From Erysipelotrichaceae bacterium 66202529 (GTDB lineage Bacteria; Bacillota_I; Bacilli_A; Erysipelotrichales; Erysipelotrichaceae): a DNA stretch of 64,000 bases. The DNA is taken from assembly GCA_017161075.1 (NCBI GenBank), contig CP046174.1, positions 3,720,001 to 3,784,000 on the forward strand, written 5' to 3'. The translations under genes were made by a program, and so were the position numbers. Of the stretch, positions 24,679 to 34,916 are shown in pieces; positions within the stretch are counted from its first letter, which is position 1, and each line of letters starts with the position of its first letter. Below the pieces are notes generated by a model. The model ran no database searches, was not told the DNA's origin, and saw only the letters and a program-made list of their open reading frames with translations.

Positions 24679-24771
24679 CATGGAGTTTCCCAAACAAAAG
24701 GATATTAAGAAATAACCTGTGTTTACCTGCTTGCAAATTATTGTATTTGACGAATGAGAAAAAACTTTCTA

Positions 24772-24800
24772 TTGACAGAAATAATGTCAAATATTATAAT
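24772..24800 (+). promoter_or_regulatory. Promoter of the rib operon
   Basis: TTGACA (24772-24777), 17-nt spacer, TATAAT (24795-24800): a perfect consensus promoter 30 bases before the FMN riboswitch. Confidence 0.9.
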
Positions 24801-24829
24801 TGTCTGTAATTGAATAACTATCTTCAGGG

Positions 24830-24925
24830 CAGGGTGCAATTCCCTACCGGTGGTACAGCCAACGAGCCGAAAGGCATGATTTGGTGAAATTCCAAAGCCG
24901 ACAGTATAGTCTGGATGAAAGAAGA
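24830..24925 (+). ncRNA. FMN riboswitch (RFN element)
   Basis: All conserved RFN blocks are present in order: ATCTTCAGGGCAGGG, ATTCCCTACCGG, the GATTTGGTGAAATTCC segment, AAAGCCGACAGT and AGTCTGGATGAAAGAAGAT. It binds flavin mononucleotide. A terminator hairpin follows at 24952-24992, so FMN is expected to stop transcription before ribD. It is carried by the mobile element together with the operon it controls. Confidence 0.97.
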
Positions 24926-24951
24926 TGAAAGTATATTTATGCTTTTTTGCG

Positions 24952-24992
24952 TGCTCTGAAATGATTTCGTATCGTTTCGGAGCATTTTATTT
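24952..24992 (+). terminator. Riboswitch-controlled terminator
   Basis: TGCTCTGAAA (24952-24961) pairs with TTTCGGAGCA (24975-24984), followed by TTTTATTT. This is the expression platform of the FMN riboswitch, about 75 bases upstream of ribD. Confidence 0.88.
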
Positions 24993-25065
24993 AATCGCAT
25001 AAATCCTCTTTTGCATGTCTTGGATAGCTTTTATTCAAGGCATGTATTTTTTTGGAGGTGTAAAA

Positions 25066-26166
25066 ATGAGCGATGCAGAATACATGAAATTAGCAATAGA
25101 ATTGGCAAAAAAAGGTGCTGGCTATGTCAATCCTAATCCTATGGTTGGAGCAGTAATTGTAAAAGATAATCGGATTATAGGACAGGGATACCATGAAACT
25201 TTTGGTGGAATGCATGCTGAAAGAAATGCACTTAAAAATTGCAGGGAATCACCTATAGGATCAACACTTTATGTAACACTTGAACCATGCTGTCATTATG
25301 GAAAGACACCACCTTGTACAGAAATAATTATTGCCAGTGGCATTACAAGAGTAGTCGTTGGAACTTTAGACTGTAATCCTATTGTGTCTGGAAAAGGTGT
25401 AAAAATACTTGAGAAAAACAATATTCAAGTTGATGTGGGCATTTTAGAAAAAGAGTGCCAGCAGTTAATCAAAGTTTTTAGAAAATATGTTACAAAGCAC
25501 ATTCCCTATGTTTTTATGAAATATGCAATGACACTAGACGGAAAGATAGCAACTTATACAAATCAATCAAAATGGGTAAGTGGAGAAGAAGCGAGAAAAC
25601 AGGTACATCAACTTCGGCATAAGGTTACTGCAATCATGGTAGGAGTCAATACTGTTATTCAAGATAATCCTTTACTGACATGCCGATTAGAGAATGGAAA
25701 AAATCCTATCCGTATCGTATGTGATACAAATTTAAGAACACCCATTACATCAAAAATTATAAAAACAGCGAATGATATTAAGACTTATATTGCTACTTCT
25801 TCTAGTGATGAAAGTAAGATAGGTCTTTATAGAAAATACGGTTGTGAAATTATTCATACAAAGAAAAAAGGTAATCATATTGACTTAATGAATTTAATGC
25901 AATGTTTAGGAAATATGCAGATAGATAGCCTGCTTTTAGAGGGCGGAAGTGCAATGAATTGGAGTGCTCTTGAACAACAAATTGTCGATGAGGTGCAAGT
26001 CTATATAGCACCCAAAATATTTGGTGGGAGTGCAAAAAGTCCTGTAAGCGGGCAAGGGGTTGCTTTTCCTGATGATGCCGTTATGCTTAAACCGTATGCT
26101 TTTTCTCAAGTAGGAAATGATTATCTCATAGAAAGTGAAGTGATTTATTCATGTTTACAGGAATAA
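25066..26166 (+). CDS. ribD: Bifunctional riboflavin deaminase/reductase
   Basis: A 366-residue enzyme for two consecutive steps of riboflavin synthesis. The N-terminal deaminase has the zinc motif HAERNAL (about 49-55) with PCCHYGKTPPC (about 74-84); the C-terminal reductase starts near VFMKYAMTLDGKIA (about 150). The ATG at 25066 is seven bases after GGAGGTG; an upstream in-frame start lacks such a site. It overlaps ribE by 16 bases. It is AT-rich relative to the host operons. Confidence 0.96.
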   Translation: MSDAEYMKLAIELAKKGAGYVNPNPMVGAVIVKDNRIIGQGYHETFGGMHAERNALKNCRESPIGSTLYVTLEPCCHYGKTPPCTEIIIASGITRVVVGTLDCNPIVSGKGVKILEKNNIQVDVGILEKECQQLIKVFRKYVTKHIPYVFMKYAMTLDGKIATYTNQSKWVSGEEARKQVHQLRHKVTAIMVGVNTVIQDNPLLTCRLENGKNPIRIVCDTNLRTPITSKIIKTANDIKTYIATSSSDESKIGLYRKYGCEIIHTKKKGNHIDLMNLMQCLGNMQIDSLLLEGGSAMNWSALEQQIVDEVQVYIAPKIFGGSAKSPVSGQGVAFPDDAVMLKPYAFSQVGNDYLIESEVIYSCLQE

Positions 26167-26786
26167 TAGAGGAAATCGGTAAAATAGAAAAAATACAGAA
26201 AGATATTTGTAACTGTAAACTATCCATTAAGGCTTCAAAAATATTAGAAGATATACATTTAGGGGATAGCATAGCAGTAAATGGCATTTGCCTTACAGTT
26301 ACTTGTTTTAATCGCCAGTCTTTCACAGTTGATGTGATGAATGAAACATGGAATAGAACAGCTCTTAGTCTATTAAAACATGGAAGTTGTGTGAATTTAG
26401 AAAGAGCTATACCTATGAATGGCAGGTTGGGCGGTCATATTGTTACAGGGCATATTGATGGAACAGGCAGAATATCTTCTGTGCGTAGAGAGAAAAATGC
26501 TATGTGGTATCAAATCAATACGAAAAGAGAAATCTTAAATTTAATTGTCGAAAAAGGCTCGATTGCTATTGACGGTATTAGTCTTACTGTCGCAAAAGTA
26601 TCGAAAACAGACTTTTTAGTATCCGTTATCCCACATACTTTAGAGCAAACAGTTCTCAAGGATAAACAAATTGGGAATATGGTTAATCTTGAAAATGATA
26701 TATTAGGTAAATATGTGCAGAAACTCATAGACAACAGCAATAAAACGGAGTTATCGAAAGAGTTATTATGCCAATATGGATTTTAA
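26151..26786 (+). CDS. ribE: Riboflavin synthase alpha chain
   Basis: A 211-residue protein made of two similar lumazine-binding halves ([10 protein letters not shown]..., and a second repeat from about [14 protein letters not shown] at 92). It converts two molecules of 6,7-dimethyl-8-ribityllumazine to riboflavin. It overlaps the end of ribD and is followed directly by ribBA. Confidence 0.96.
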   Translation: MFTGIIEEIGKIEKIQKDICNCKLSIKASKILEDIHLGDSIAVNGICLTVTCFNRQSFTVDVMNETWNRTALSLLKHGSCVNLERAIPMNGRLGGHIVTGHIDGTGRISSVRREKNAMWYQINTKREILNLIVEKGSIAIDGISLTVAKVSKTDFLVSVIPHTLEQTVLKDKQIGNMVNLENDILGKYVQKLIDNSNKTELSKELLCQYGF

Positions 26787-26805
26787 CAGAAAGGATAAAG
26801 GAATA

Positions 26806-28011
26806 ATGAAATATCAAAAAATAAAAGCGGCATTGCAGGCGTTACAAGAGGGAAAACTTGTTTTGGTTATGGATGATAAAGAGAGAGAAAATGAGGGAGA
26901 TTTGATTTGTTCGGCACAATCGGCTACAACAGAAAATGTTAATTTCATGGCGACTTATGCAAAAGGCTTAATCTGTATGCCTATGAGTGAAAGTCTAGCT
27001 AACCAACTTATGCTTTCCCCTATGGTTGAAAATAATACAGATAACCATGAAACTGCCTTTACGGTTTCTATTGATTATAAGGATACTACAACAGGTATTT
27101 CTGCCGAAGAAAGAGGATTGACGGCTCGTATGTGTGTGGTTGAGAATATAAATCCCTTTGATTTTCGTAGACCGGGGCACATGTTTCCTCTGATTGCAAA
27201 AAATGGAGGTGTTCTGGAAAGGAACGGACATACGGAAGCAACTGTTGACTTATTGAGGTTGGCAGGATTAAAAGAATGTGGCTTATGCTGTGAAATCATG
27301 AATGAAAACGGGAAAATGATGAGAACACCTGATTTAATTCAATTTTCTCAAACACACCATATACCTACCCTCACAATTAAAGAATTACAGGAATATAGAA
27401 AAGTATATGATATACTTGTAGAATGTGTTTCGATTGTAGAAATGCCCACAAAATACGGAAAATTCAAAGCACATTGTTATATCAACAAACTGAATGGAGA
27501 ACATCATATTGCATTGGTTATGGGAAATTTGGATAATGGAAACGATGTGTTATGTCGTGTTCACTCAGAGTGCTTAACAGGAGATGTTTTTGGTTCTTTA
27601 CGCTGTGATTGCGGACAGCAGTTAGATAAAGCTATGAAAATGATTGCAGAAAATGGTTCAGGTGTATTGCTTTATATGCGACAAGAAGGACGAGGTATCG
27701 GACTTGTCAATAAACTAAAAGCCTATCATTTGCAGGATAACGGTATGGATACCCTTGACGCTAACCTTGCATTAGGATTTCAAGGCGATTTAAGAGAATA
27801 TTATATTGGAGCACAGATTTTAAGAGATTTGGGAATAAAATCATTGCATTTACTTACAAATAATCCTGATAAAGTTTATCAGTTAGAAGATTATGGAATG
27901 AGAATTTCAAGCAGAGTACCGATTGAAATAGAAGCAAATCCTTATGATAGTTTTTATTTGAAAACAAAGAAAGACCGAATGGGGCACATTTTGAATATGG
28001 AGGAAAAATAA
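26806..28011 (+). CDS. ribBA: DHBP synthase / GTP cyclohydrolase II fusion
   Basis: A 401-residue bifunctional protein supplying both riboflavin precursors. The N-terminal half is 3,4-dihydroxy-2-butanone 4-phosphate synthase ([11 protein letters not shown] near 25-35). The C-terminal half is GTP cyclohydrolase II with the zinc cysteines in [15 protein letters not shown] and the RQEGRGIGL motif. The ATG at 26806 follows AAAGGA and suits the family start. The stop is immediately followed by ribH. Confidence 0.96.
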   Translation: MKYQKIKAALQALQEGKLVLVMDDKERENEGDLICSAQSATTENVNFMATYAKGLICMPMSESLANQLMLSPMVENNTDNHETAFTVSIDYKDTTTGISAEERGLTARMCVVENINPFDFRRPGHMFPLIAKNGGVLERNGHTEATVDLLRLAGLKECGLCCEIMNENGKMMRTPDLIQFSQTHHIPTLTIKELQEYRKVYDILVECVSIVEMPTKYGKFKAHCYINKLNGEHHIALVMGNLDNGNDVLCRVHSECLTGDVFGSLRCDCGQQLDKAMKMIAENGSGVLLYMRQEGRGIGLVNKLKAYHLQDNGMDTLDANLALGFQGDLREYYIGAQILRDLGIKSLHLLTNNPDKVYQLEDYGMRISSRVPIEIEANPYDSFYLKTKKDRMGHILNMEEK

Positions 28012-28479
28012 ATGAATACTTTTGAAGGCAATTTAGTGGCAGAAAATATTAAAATAGGTATTGTTGTAGCAAGGTTTAATGAGTTTATAACTTCAAAGCT
28101 ATTAGCAGGAGCATTAGACAATTTGAAAAGAGAAAATGTTAGCGAAAAGGATATAGAGGTGGCTTGGGTTCCGGGAGCATTTGAAATACCGTTGATAGCG
28201 TCTAAAATGGCAAAAAGTAAAAAATATGATGCGATTATTTGTTTAGGGGCAGTTATTCGAGGCAGTACAAGCCATTATGATTATGTGTGTAGTGAGGTAT
28301 CAAAGGGAATTGCCCAAATCAGTTTAAATACCGAAATACCTGTTATGTTCGGTGTTCTTACGACAGATACGATTGAACAGGCGATAGAACGAGCTGGTAG
28401 TAAAGCAGGAAATAAAGGCTCTGAATGTGCACAAGGAGCTATTGAAATGGTAAATTTAATTCGTACATTAGAGGTATAA
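28012..28479 (+). CDS. ribH: 6,7-dimethyl-8-ribityllumazine synthase
   Basis: A 155-residue lumazine synthase beta chain with the phosphate-binding [13 protein letters not shown] (about 84-96) and VPGAFEIP (about 53-60). It is the last gene of the operon ribD-ribE-ribBA-ribH, which therefore encodes the full pathway from GTP and ribulose 5-phosphate except the dephosphorylation step. Confidence 0.97.
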   Translation: MNTFEGNLVAENIKIGIVVARFNEFITSKLLAGALDNLKRENVSEKDIEVAWVPGAFEIPLIASKMAKSKKYDAIICLGAVIRGSTSHYDYVCSEVSKGIAQISLNTEIPVMFGVLTTDTIEQAIERAGSKAGNKGSECAQGAIEMVNLIRTLEV

Positions 28480-28891
28480 TTTGATTGGTAGATTAAAAGT
28501 TAGAGCGAAAAAGCATAATAGGCGAAGTGATCCATTCGCGGTGGCTGTCGAAGACATAGAGCCACGCCAGCTTGCTGGCGAGGGAATGGTTCACTTCGTC
28601 TGTGAGCGAGCCTATGGCGAGCGATTATCAAGCCCCCGTTATCTAACAAGGGGGGCATAAAAAACAAGAAACAATAGACGTTAGCAAGCGGAAAACGCTG
28701 TAAGTACAGGGCAAAACCGCATTTTACATAGCGTGATATAAATCATGTTATTATCACTTTGAAAAATTAAACAACATAGGAAAGACAGTTGATTTCAAAT
28801 AAGAAATTGATTGTCTTTTTCTTTTGCAAAAATGAAATGCAGGCAATTATCAGTACATGGTAGTTGCCTTTTTGATTGGAGGAATTGAAGA
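28480..28891. other. Non-coding region with putative oriT
   Basis: About 410 bases between ribH and the relaxase gene. It holds a GC-rich inverted repeat near 28530-28610, the oriT hairpin at 28632-28656 and a short GGCAATTA...TAGTTGCC hairpin just before the relaxase ribosome site GGAGG. Confidence 0.6.
28632..28656. other. Putative oriT of the outer element (MobT type)
   Basis: An inverted repeat GCCCCC / GGGGGGC with loop containing ATCTAACAA lies 236 bases upstream of the MobT relaxase gene. From memory, oriT sites of MobT elements such as ICEBs1 and Tn916 have C-run and G-run arms around a CTAACA loop in which the nick is made. Position and sequence fit; nicking is inferred. Confidence 0.7.
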
Positions 28892-30106
28892 ATGAATGAT
28901 AAAAAATTTATTGAAGAATTAAAGCTTAAGCGTGAGGAATACGGAGTATCGCAAAAAAGACTTGCCGTTGCCTGCGGTATCAGTCGAGAACATTATAACC
29001 GCATTGAAACGGGAAAACTTCCATTGACAGAAGAACTGAAAGCGGAAATTCAAAAGCAGTTGGAACGATTCAATCCATTAGAGCCTATGTTCATACTGGT
29101 TGACTATTTCCGTGTCCGTTTCCCTACCACAGACCCGTTGACCGTTATTAAGGACATTCTGCATATCAAGCCCAGACACATGCTCCATGAAGAATACGGA
29201 CGCTACGGCTATGAAGAACAGTATATTTTAGGCGATATTACCGTGCTGGTATCTTCCAACCCGTCATTGGGTGTCCTGCTGGAACTGAAAGGCAAAGGGT
29301 GCAGGCAGATTGAGGGCTATCTTCTGGCACAGCAAAGAAGCTGGTTTGATTTGATGATGGACTGTCTGACTTCTGACGGCGTGATAAAGCGTCTTGACCT
29401 TGCGATAAATGACAGAGTTGGGGTGCTGGATATTCCAAAGCTCATAGAAAAGTATCAGCGTGGAGAATGTATCTCCTACTTTCGCAGACAAAAGCGGTAT
29501 GACGGAACGGACAAGAACAGCACTGATATACCCGAAAGCACAGGAAATACGATGTACATCGGCTCAACACAAAGCGAGCTGTATTTCTGCATTTATGAAA
29601 AGGCAAAGGAACAATACGTCAAGAAAGGCATTGCCATTGAGGACAGCGAAATCAAGAACCGCTTTGAAATCCGCATGAAGAACGAAAGAGCCTATAAGGC
29701 TGTTGTGGATTTGCTGACTTATTATGACGCAGAGAGGACAGCATTTTCTATCATCAATCATTATATCCGTTTCGTAGACCCAGAAGAAGATAAGCCGAAG
29801 AACCGCTGGAAAATCAATCCAGAGTGGGCGTATTTTGTAGGAGATAACCGAGAACCCATTCGATTAACCACACAGCCAGAACCGTTCACAATGGAAAGAG
29901 CCTTGCATTGGCTACAAAGACAGGTAGCACCTACGCTTAAAATGGTGCAGGAACTGGACAAGATGAATCATACAACCATACTGGACGATATGCTGGAGCA
30001 TACCGAGCTGAAAGACAAGTACAGACACTTGCTGGAACTTGAAAAGACAACCATAGAAGAAAGAATAGATACCGCCGTTTCAAAGGAAACTGACGGTATT
30101 TTTTAA
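28892..30106 (+). CDS. MobT-family relaxase (replication initiation factor domain)
   Basis: A 404-residue protein with an N-terminal XRE-like helix-turn-helix (YGVSQKRLAVACGISREHYNRIE, about 13-35) and a Rep_trans/replication initiation factor domain over the rest (PMFILVDYFRVRFPTT from about 59 onward). It matches the size and layout of Tn916 Orf20-type relaxases, which nick oriT for conjugation and can also start rolling-circle replication. The ATG follows GGAGGAATTGAAGA. The oriT-like hairpin lies upstream. The element has no coupling protein, so it probably relies on another conjugative element. Confidence 0.85.
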   Translation: MNDKKFIEELKLKREEYGVSQKRLAVACGISREHYNRIETGKLPLTEELKAEIQKQLERFNPLEPMFILVDYFRVRFPTTDPLTVIKDILHIKPRHMLHEEYGRYGYEEQYILGDITVLVSSNPSLGVLLELKGKGCRQIEGYLLAQQRSWFDLMMDCLTSDGVIKRLDLAINDRVGVLDIPKLIEKYQRGECISYFRRQKRYDGTDKNSTDIPESTGNTMYIGSTQSELYFCIYEKAKEQYVKKGIAIEDSEIKNRFEIRMKNERAYKAVVDLLTYYDAERTAFSIINHYIRFVDPEEDKPKNRWKINPEWAYFVGDNREPIRLTTQPEPFTMERALHWLQRQVAPTLKMVQELDKMNHTTILDDMLEHTELKDKYRHLLELEKTTIEERIDTAVSKETDGIF

Positions 30107-30957
30107 TTTCCATGAAAAATCCGCAACAGAACATCAAAGCGTGTACAGATATGGCGTGAAAGAAATTTCAACTTTTTTTCAGTTTAGCTTAGCAAATCAG
30201 TCTTTGCTGTACTGATATGTGTATATAGGGACAGAAATTTATGGATTTAGTCATAAAAACCTCATCTGCTGTACAGATATGAGATGAAAGAAGAAATATT
30301 TTTGAAAATTGGAAGCAAAACTGCTTGTCTGTTCCCTATATGGAGCGAAGAAAGAAAAAATTTTCAAAAAGGTCATTATATATACCTTTTCTGTCCTTAT
30401 ATGGTGCGAAAGAAGAAAAAAGTAAAAAATTTTTCTGTTTTGGTTAGCAAAATGCCCTTTGCAGGAGAGTGTTGTATGTAAAGAAGAAAAATATCCTGCT
30501 TTTGTATTCAAACAGGGCTTTGCAGTCGAGTTTTGGTGTGAAAAGAGAAATATTTCATTTTCAGCTTAGCAAAAGGCACTTTCCGTTCCCTATATGATGT
30601 GAAAGGAAAATTTCTTCTTTCGTGTTCTTTGACAACGGAATAAAGCAATCCGATACGTTTGGCAGACAGCGAGCCGTGGAAACAGATACGCCATGACCTT
30701 TCCCCTGCAAAAGCGAGCGAACCTTATCTGTGTTCCTGTAAGAAATTTGTCCTTTCCTACCGCCATGACCTGTACTGTCAGATAATGATACTCCCGTACA
30801 GCCACAGCTTGAGCGTTAAGAGCGTCGCACGCAATGGGTACGGCTACATAAGAACTATGCAGAGGTGGAACTCCTGTGGGCTGTGACAAAAGCCGTTGGA
30901 TTGCTTATAAAAAATCATAGAAAGGGGGCATGTGCTATTGATAATTCAGTAAAGACA
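30107..30957. other. Non-coding region with repeat array
   Basis: About 850 bases between relaxase and the TnpW-like gene. The first 500 bases are the repeat array at 30142-30617. The rest (30620-30890) has open frames on both strands but no recognisable protein or ribosome site. Confidence 0.55.
30142..30617. repeat. Array of about eight degenerate ~60-bp repeats
   Basis: Copies start near 30142, 30208, 30270, 30330, 30392, 30468, 30525 and 30584, spaced 57-76 bases apart. The shared core reads roughly TGTnCnnATATGnnGnGAAAG, followed by an A-rich then T-rich block (AGAAnAAATTTT). Between several copies lies AGCAAA-n6-TTTGC, a small inverted repeat. The array follows the relaxase/replication gene, where iterons or a double-strand origin could sit. 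Similarity was judged by eye. Confidence 0.7.
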
Positions 30958-31101
30958 ATGCAGAAGAAAAACAAACGTAGCATTGGCAACAGAGGAAAAA
31001 CGAAGATTGTAGTAAAAGAACATTTTTCTGAAAAAGGAAAGACAATGGAAGAACTTTTGACTGATGTCATGCTGGAAAAGGCAAAACAGACAATCGCATA
31101 A
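30958..31101 (+). CDS. Small TnpW-like protein
   Basis: A 47-residue basic protein beginning MQKKNKRSIGNRGKTKIVV. The pattern IG..GKTKIVVKEHFSEKGK...L..VMLEKAK resembles TnpW-type small proteins found before large serine recombinase genes in Tn4451/Tn5397-like elements. An AAAGGGGG site further upstream sits before an ATT codon in the same frame, so a slightly longer protein is possible. Function unknown; a recombination accessory role is inference from position. Confidence 0.6.
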   Translation: MQKKNKRSIGNRGKTKIVVKEHFSEKGKTMEELLTDVMLEKAKQTIA

Positions 31102-31206
31102 AATCGGTGCAGTTGTGAGAAATAGATTGAATGAGAAAAAAGACCCGTGTTATACTTTACTTGCAAGCAGGTATTGTAAACACGGGTTAGTTATAAAGGA
31201 GGATAA

Positions 31207-33070
<1,864 letters not shown>

Positions 33071-33147
33071 TAGTCCTCCTTTCCGACAGCCGAATAAACA
33101 GGTATAATGTGTTGCTATCATTATACCATATCCCGCCGCCTAATGCA

Positions 33148-33321
33148 CTACTCGGACGCTAAAAATCCCGGATTTCCGGGCTTTTTCTGCAAATCCTTTA
33201 CAATGAGTTTCTCAATCTTTTTATGGATTGTATCGGTTGCCTTTTCACTCGGCAACGCTTGAACAAGATAGGTGATTTTCCCTATTTTGCGTTCGGTTGT
33301 AATTGTCTGTTTTTTATCCAT
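33148..33321 (-). CDS. TnpW-like transposon protein
   Basis: A 57-residue protein, MDKKQTITTERKIGKITYLVQ, with the TnpW pattern: an IGK.TY.V strand then a helical IHKKIEKLIVKDL. The ATG at 33321 follows AAAGGAGG, which excludes the longer open frame. It lies directly upstream of the recombinase gene in the same direction, as in Tn4451-type elements. Function unproven. Confidence 0.8.
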   Translation of the reverse strand: MDKKQTITTERKIGKITYLVQALPSEKATDTIHKKIEKLIVKDLQKKPGNPGFLASE

Positions 33322-33779
33322 TAGAAAAACCTCCTTTTCCTGTATGGATAAACTATATTCGTCAAAAGGCAAAAACGGGCGGTTGTTAGCTGCAACCTCA
33401 CGGGAGTTTCACCCCGGCCCATGCTTATGGGTGCGCCGCGCAATACTTTGAGGGTGTTCAACGCGGGAGTATCATTGTGCCGCCTTGTATGTCGTCGCCC
33501 ACAAGCTGCTAAACCTGTTTTACGGCGCGGTAGTTCTCGCTCGGCTTTTCCCCTACGGGGAAAAGCTGTCATGGCGTACCCGCCGACTGGCTCGGTACAG
33601 ACGGAATGTACCCGTTTGCCTGTTATGCTGCGCACCAAAGGCCGCTTTCTTTGTCAAAGAACAATAGGCTTTGTCGGCCTGCAAAAGCACATCAACAGCG
33701 GATATGCTTTTGCGGAACGACAAATAGCCCATAACGGGAAGCGTGGAAAGGGGACACGCTCCCCGCATGGGCTAAAAGA
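33322..33779. other. GC-rich region without a recognised gene
   Basis: About 460 bases between the TnpW-like gene and the HTH gene. Open frames exist on both strands but none has a good ribosome site or recognisable product. Short hairpins (GGGGA..TCCCC near 33755) are present. It may hold a regulatory RNA or be a relic. Confidence 0.4.
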
Positions 33780-34022
33780 TTATCCTACATGAAAAGCAAG
33801 GGTGCGGGTAATAAGGCGCACTTGCAGCCTGTTACGCATTTCCTCGTCCACATAGGAATAGGTATTGCCCGCGTCGTCTTTCAGCGTGCGGGTACAAAGT
33901 TTCGCTATGTAACCCTCGTAGTGCTTCAAGATCGCGCACATGGCGGTTGTGTCGCCGTTTGCCGCTGCGGAAATGACAGGGAACGGCAACAGATTTTCAG
34001 ACTTCCTAACGGTATTCATCAT
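33780..34022 (-). CDS. HTH-domain conjugative element protein
   Basis: An 80-residue protein (MMNTVRKSENLLPFPVISA...) of the small helix-turn-helix family found after sigma-like genes in Firmicute conjugative elements. It contains ANGDTTAMCAILKHYEGYIAKL, typical of that family. The start at 34022 has GGAGGG eight bases upstream and overlaps the end of the sigma factor gene by 17 bases, so the two are co-expressed. Role: probably control of element genes (inference). Confidence 0.8.
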   Translation of the reverse strand: MMNTVRKSENLLPFPVISAAANGDTTAMCAILKHYEGYIAKLCTRTLKDDAGNTYSYVDEEMRNRLQVRLITRTLAFHVG

Positions 34023-34443
34023 CTGCTTTTCCCTCCAAATACTGTTTGATTTTCGCAAGCGCGGATTTCCTGTGCCGGAAAACCGTCGTGCGTACAACAT
34101 TCAGCAGTTCGCCAATTTCCGCGTCGCTCATATCCAAGAAGTAGGACAAAAGGATAATGTCGCGTTTCCTTTCGGGCAAAGCGTTAAGGGCTTCGGCAAG
34201 CAGTTCATTTTTGACGAGTACATCAAAGCCGGACACTTGAAAACGGAAATAATCGCTTTCGTATTCGTCCGTTGTGAAAAGCTGCGCGAGTTCGCTTTCG
34301 CTCAAATCCGAAAAAGTAACTTCGCGTGCTGCGCGTTTCGCAAGAGTGCGGCGGTGGCTTTTCGCTTCGCCGACCAAAGTTTTCTTTGCTAATGCGTCGT
34401 ACTGATGTTGTATTCTTTCCTTGTCGGAAGAAGATAGCTCCAT
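34006..34443 (-). CDS. Sigma-70-like factor of the conjugative element
   Basis: A 145-residue short sigma factor. The C-terminal region 4 is clear: LPERKRDIILLSYFLDMSDAEIGELLNVVRTTVFRHRKSA (about 88-127), a DNA-binding helix-turn-helix. The ATG at 34443 follows AGGAGG by eight bases. Such factors in Tn916/CTn elements activate excision and transfer genes. It overlaps the next gene. Confidence 0.85.
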   Translation of the reverse strand: MELSSSDKERIQHQYDALAKKTLVGEAKSHRRTLAKRAAREVTFSDLSESELAQLFTTDEYESDYFRFQVSGFDVLVKNELLAEALNALPERKRDIILLSYFLDMSDAEIGELLNVVRTTVFRHRKSALAKIKQYLEGKADDEYR

Positions 34444-34576
34444 AGAGTTCACCTCCTTCCCGCGTGGAGTAGAGGACGGGAGTTAAGGGCTTGTCCTCTC
34501 TGCCCCTTTCGCTCCGTACCCGTTCGGGAGATGGCTCTTGAGTGCGCTTTTCAGAAAAAAGTTGAAAAAAGCAAAA

Positions 34577-34607
34577 TGCGCCCGTCCGCAAGACGCGGAC
34601 GGGCGCA
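34577..34607 (-). terminator. Terminator upstream of the sigma gene
   Basis: TGCGCCCGTCCGC / GCGGACGGGCGCA form a perfect 13-bp stem with a 5-base loop. On the minus strand it is followed by ATTTTGCTTTTTT. Confidence 0.8.
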
Positions 34608-34728
34608 AAGGAAATGTAAGCAGTAGCTAAATGTATTGACAGTTCACATTCATAGCCGGAATATCCCGCTTGCGGAGCATAGCTTTTTTTGACCGCAAAG
34701 CATTAGGCGGGTTACAGTAAATAAAAAT

Positions 34729-34763
34729 GGACACGGCGATACCTCCCCGATACCGCCGTATCC
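34729..34763. terminator. Hairpin terminator
   Basis: GGACACGGCGATACC and GATACCGCCGTATCC pair with few mismatches around TCCCC-type loop. T-rich sequence lies on the exit side of either strand (TTTTTATTT on minus). Confidence 0.65.
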
Positions 34764-34841
34764 TTAAAAAAGGGCGACTTTAATACACTACCCGCAATCC
34801 ATTCTATAATAGGGAACAGCGGCTTTTGCGCAATATTAAAT

Positions 34842-34889
34842 AAAAAAGCCGATAACACATAGGTTTTTTGACCTAATGCGTTATCGGCT
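34842..34889 (-). terminator. Terminator of the KTR-methyltransferase operon
   Basis: AGCCGATAACGCATTAGGT pairs with its partner across TCAAAAA, then TTTTTTATTT on the minus strand, 28 bases after the methyltransferase stop. Confidence 0.85.
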
Positions 34890-34916
34890 CTGCGTCTATG
34901 CGTCTGGCACTTTTAA

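Larger units (their letters stand above)
34444..34916. other. Non-coding region with serial terminators
   Basis: About 470 bases between the cargo methyltransferase gene and the sigma gene, both minus strand. It holds three hairpins (34577-34607, 34729-34763, 34842-34889) that insulate the cargo from the element backbone. The AT-rich stretch between 34610 and 34840 looks like remnant DNA at the cargo border. Confidence 0.6.

Noticed and set aside
30142..30617. CRISPR array
   Set aside because: Repeats are degenerate, A/T-rich and about 60 bases apart without identical repeat units, and no cas genes are present.
33421..33792. Plus-strand open frame of 123 codons in the gap near the inner recombinase
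   Set aside because: Composition is open in several frames, there is no ribosome site, and the translation (Arg/Pro-rich) looks non-natural.
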